DNA from: Owenia fusiformis
Lineage: Eukaryota; Annelida; Polychaeta; Sabellida; Oweniidae
Direction of reading: 5' to 3'
Length of the DNA stretch: 64,000 nucleotides
Assembly: GCA_903813345.2 (NCBI GenBank)
Contig: CAIIXF020000003.1
Location: 11,484,931-11,548,930 of the forward strand
The stretch's first letter is position 1; each line of letters starts with the position of its first letter. The translations under genes were made by a program, and so were the position numbers. This document shows, piece after piece, positions 61,401 to 64,000 of this stretch. The notes beneath the pieces are model-generated. The model was given only the letters and a program-made list of their open reading frames with translations. It did no database searches and had not been told where the DNA came from.

Positions 61401-63725
61401 ACATTGCAAAGATTTACAACTACGCCAAAAGTCGTTGCTGCGGCTGTCGCGTTTACACAATGCCCAACCCCAGCTACACAAGATGTTGTTGCAACTATAA
61501 ATACTATTACTTCAATCGATACTGCCCGTACTTCCCGTATTACTATTACTTTCCCAGGCCATACTATTACCATCACAACTATCCGACATGCCGACTTATA
61601 GATCCATCGCAACATTCCTGCTGTAATGGCAATGTATTTGATAAGTTTGGGCCATACGACAGATGCTGTAACACTGCACGTTACGATAGAAGATATTACA
61701 TATGCTGCAATGGACAAGTGAGAAAAAGAGTGAGCGCAACGACAACAACTTGCTGTGGAACAGAGCCGTATAACTACCGTGAAAACACATGTTGTTACAA
61801 CCAGGTAGACGAATTGCCGTTGCATATATTCTTGCTAATAACGGTTTTCATACCAAATATGATATGGGAGATTTATATCAAAAATCTATATCAAGAGATC
61901 TTGCAAAAGTATCTCTAGTGAGTGCAGTTAAGATGTCATTTCTTCCTTCAAAGCTTAAAATATGTATACTGATTGAAATATTAGTATCACTTGATGATAT
62001 AGGTTCTGCGAATAACAGATGACAAACGCTCGTGTTGTGGATACGAACTATACAACTACAAGACACACAAGTGCTGTAATGGCATTGTGGTCCCCGGTGG
62101 AAACAATCATATATGCTGCGGGAACAGAGCGTGGGACGGCACGCTTTATGGATGTTGCGGCAATGAACCATTTTATAAACCACGTTGGAGTTGCTGTAAT
62201 GGCATGAAAGTCAGCGGTGGAGGCAATGATGCAAGGTGAGTTATAAGAAGTTTGTGGTATCTCCGTTACGGTGTAATGACACACATCGAATGATATAATA
62301 TTTGTTATATGATATTAATTATGTTTACAATATCTAGTATTAATCTATAGTATCTTAGAACTAAATCAGAAAAATGCATTCTGAATTCACATATTTGTGT
62401 ATCCATGTGAATCAATTAAAATGATTCATACAGGATTCACATTTGTGTGTATCCATGTAAATCCATTGACAGGATTCACATTTGTGTGTATCCATTGATT
62501 CAAACAGGATTCATGTTTGTGTGTATCCATGTGATTCCTTGGACAGGATTCATACAGGATTCACAGTTGTGTGTATCCATATGAATCCATTCACAGAATT
62601 TATACAGGATTCACATTTGTGTGTATCCATGTGAATCCGTTGGCAGGATTCGTACAGGATTCACATTTGTGTGTATCCATTGACAGGATTCAAACAGGAT
62701 TCACGTTTGCGTGTATCCATGTGAACCCATTGACAAGATTCATACAGGATTCACGTGTGTGTGTATCCATGTGAATCCATTGACAAAATTCATACAGGAT
62801 TCACCTTTTGTGTATCCATGTGAATCCATTGACAGGATTTATACAGGATTCACATTTGTGTGTATCCATGTGAATCCGTTGGCAGGATTCGTACAGGATT
62901 CACATTTGTGTGTATCCATTGACAGGATTCAAACAGGATTCACGTTTGTGTGTATCCATGTGAATCCATTGACAAGATTCATACAGGATTCACGTTTGTG
63001 TGTATCCATATGAATCCATTGACAAGATTCATACAGGATTCACATTTGTGTGTATCCATGTGAATCCATTAACAGAATTTATACAGGATTCACATTTGTG
63101 TGTATCCATGTGAATTCGTTGACAGGATTCGTACAGGATTCATATTTCTGTGCATCAATGTGAATCCATTGAAAGAAATCATATTAGATTCACATTTTTG
63201 TGTATTCATGTGAATTCATTTACAGGATTCATACAGGATTCACATTTTGTGTGTATCCATGTGCATATATTTACACGATTCATTCAATATTTGCACACTG
63301 AGAGTACAGTTCGTATAAATCCAGTATGTATCCATGCGAATACAGTCACAGGATTCATACAGGATTGGCACATCGCGAATGTATCCATGTGAATCCAGAC
63401 GCCTTGATTCATAAGGATTGACAGCAAAGGATCCTGTAAGATGTGAAGTGTTATTAGTGACAAGGGTCTGCGTATATTTGGTTATCTATAAAGCTGCAAT
63501 ATTACTCTTCAGTTGCGATCACTGCGTGTCTTGTATTTCAGATGCTGTGGACTGAAGACGTTTAACAGAAACACTCATATGTGTTGCTGCAGATGCATCC
63601 ATCCGAAACAGTCCTCGTACCAGAGTTGTTGCGGCTCCCGCACATATGACAGGCGAAATGAGAAGTGTTGCCGTAACACTGATACGGTTGTCCCATCAAA
63701 TCAAATGTGTATTGCTGGGAATTGA
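58444..63725 (+). CDS. Galaxin-like secreted di-cysteine repeat protein, gene C (6 exons, 825 aa)
   Basis: Exons 58444-58484, 58806-59419, 59591-59770, 60579-61804, 62003-62235 and 63542-63725 join in phase. Exons 1-3 are nearly identical to gene B; exon 3 encodes the same protein. Exons 4-6 are more diverged from A and B (for example QMCCGG for QLCCGG, RCCCNYK for SCCCNYK, DDKRSCC for DGKRSCC). Introns 4 and 5 and the 3' flank differ from A/B outright. Every CC pair is kept, which argues for selection on the repeat scaffold. Intron 5 is filled by a 50-bp minisatellite. Gene C appears to be the older 3' end of the array, joined to a recently copied 5' half. Confidence 0.88.
62366..63412. repeat. 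Hairpin-forming minisatellite (~50-bp unit, about 20 copies) in intron 5 of gene C
   Basis: The consensus runs GTGTGTATCCATGTGAATCC, ATTGACAGGATTCATACAGG, ATTCACATTT. GGATTCACAT is followed 12 bases later by its exact inverse ATGTGAATCC, so each unit can fold into a 10-bp stem. Units vary by substitution and short deletions, most at the right end. Open frames through it are incidental. Confidence 0.92.
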
Positions 63726-63793
63726 TTGTTGCTGGAAAACCCAGTGTCCTAATTGAACAAATACATTTATTTATAACAAAGTTCAAGATATGA

Positions 63794-63799
63794 AATAAA
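63794..63799 (+). terminator. Poly(A) signal of galaxin gene C
   Basis: AATAAA 69 bp after the stop, in a 3' flank unrelated to those of A and B. Confidence 0.5.
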
Positions 63800-64000
63800 T
63801 TACAAAATATGTGCTTGAACATTGATAATGGCAAGGCGTCCATGTACACGAGTATAGTTTAGAATAGAAATAGTTAAAGATAAGAGAGCAAGTCAATAAT
63901 ATTCTTATTAAAAGGATGAGAAAAAATTTAACTCAATCTAGGGTTGAGTAAGGCTTTTGTTGCTTGATCAATGCAATTGCAAAAATATAAATGAAGACGC

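Noticed and set aside
62366-63412. CRISPR-like array
   Set aside because: Whole 50-bp units repeat with no unique spacers, and the context is a eukaryotic intron; it is a minisatellite.
1-64000. tRNA or rRNA genes
   Set aside because: No cloverleaf with GGTTCGA-type T-loop and matching arms, and no rRNA-like block, was seen on either strand.

Overview
The window is animal nuclear DNA. It is AT-rich, its genes are split by GT-AG introns, and it is littered with small DNA transposons, foldback elements and minisatellites. Galaxin-like di-cysteine proteins, a CAP/EGF/ShKT secreted protein and a (GTCC/GTCT)n-linked dispersed repeat that I associate with mollusc genomes all suggest a lophotrochozoan, probably a mollusc. 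This is an inference; nothing in the window fixes the species.

Layout. Positions 1-14268 hold a minus-strand gene of at least eight exons. It encodes a secreted CAP-superfamily protein with a signal peptide, a furin-type site, and then CAP, EGF-like, ShKT, Thr/Gln/Ser repeat and EGF-like modules. Its 7.5 kb first intron contains, on the opposite strand, an intact intronless mitochondrial carrier gene (SLC25A29-like) and a large foldback repeat. Positions 14.3-26.3 kb are gene-poor and carry two adjacent elements with mariner-like terminal repeats, plus arrays of short palindromic repeats. Positions 26.34-27.93 kb are a ~75-bp minisatellite whose long ORFs are artefacts of the repeat. Next come an intronless ankyrin-repeat gene (28.9-29.6 kb), a frameshifted coding fragment (31.5-32.0 kb) and part of a calmodulin-like EF-hand gene on the minus strand (33.4-34.5 kb). 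Positions 34.7-40.5 kb contain decayed transposons: two oppositely oriented copies of a foldback element, one carrying a frameshifted Crypton/ZMYM-type domain, and a mariner/IS630-type transposase remnant.

The main feature is 41.5-63.8 kb: three complete tandem galaxin-like genes (here A, B and C), each with six exons in the same phases. Each encodes a signal peptide, a low-complexity Thr/Lys/Asn- or Gly-rich region, an acidic linker, and about 30 di-cysteine repeats. Assembled lengths are 738, 825 and 825 residues. Sequence comparison by eye shows that the duplication joint lies inside intron 3. Gene A is therefore a hybrid: its exons 1-3 are old and divergent, while its exons 4-6 are almost identical to those of gene B. 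Genes B and C share nearly identical exons 1-3. Insertions present in one copy and absent at the matching site in another mark two mobile elements that moved in after duplication.

The galaxin products look like secreted extracellular-matrix proteins. By analogy with coral galaxin and galaxin-like proteins of calcifying animals they may belong to a skeletal or shell matrix, but nothing in the sequence itself shows this.
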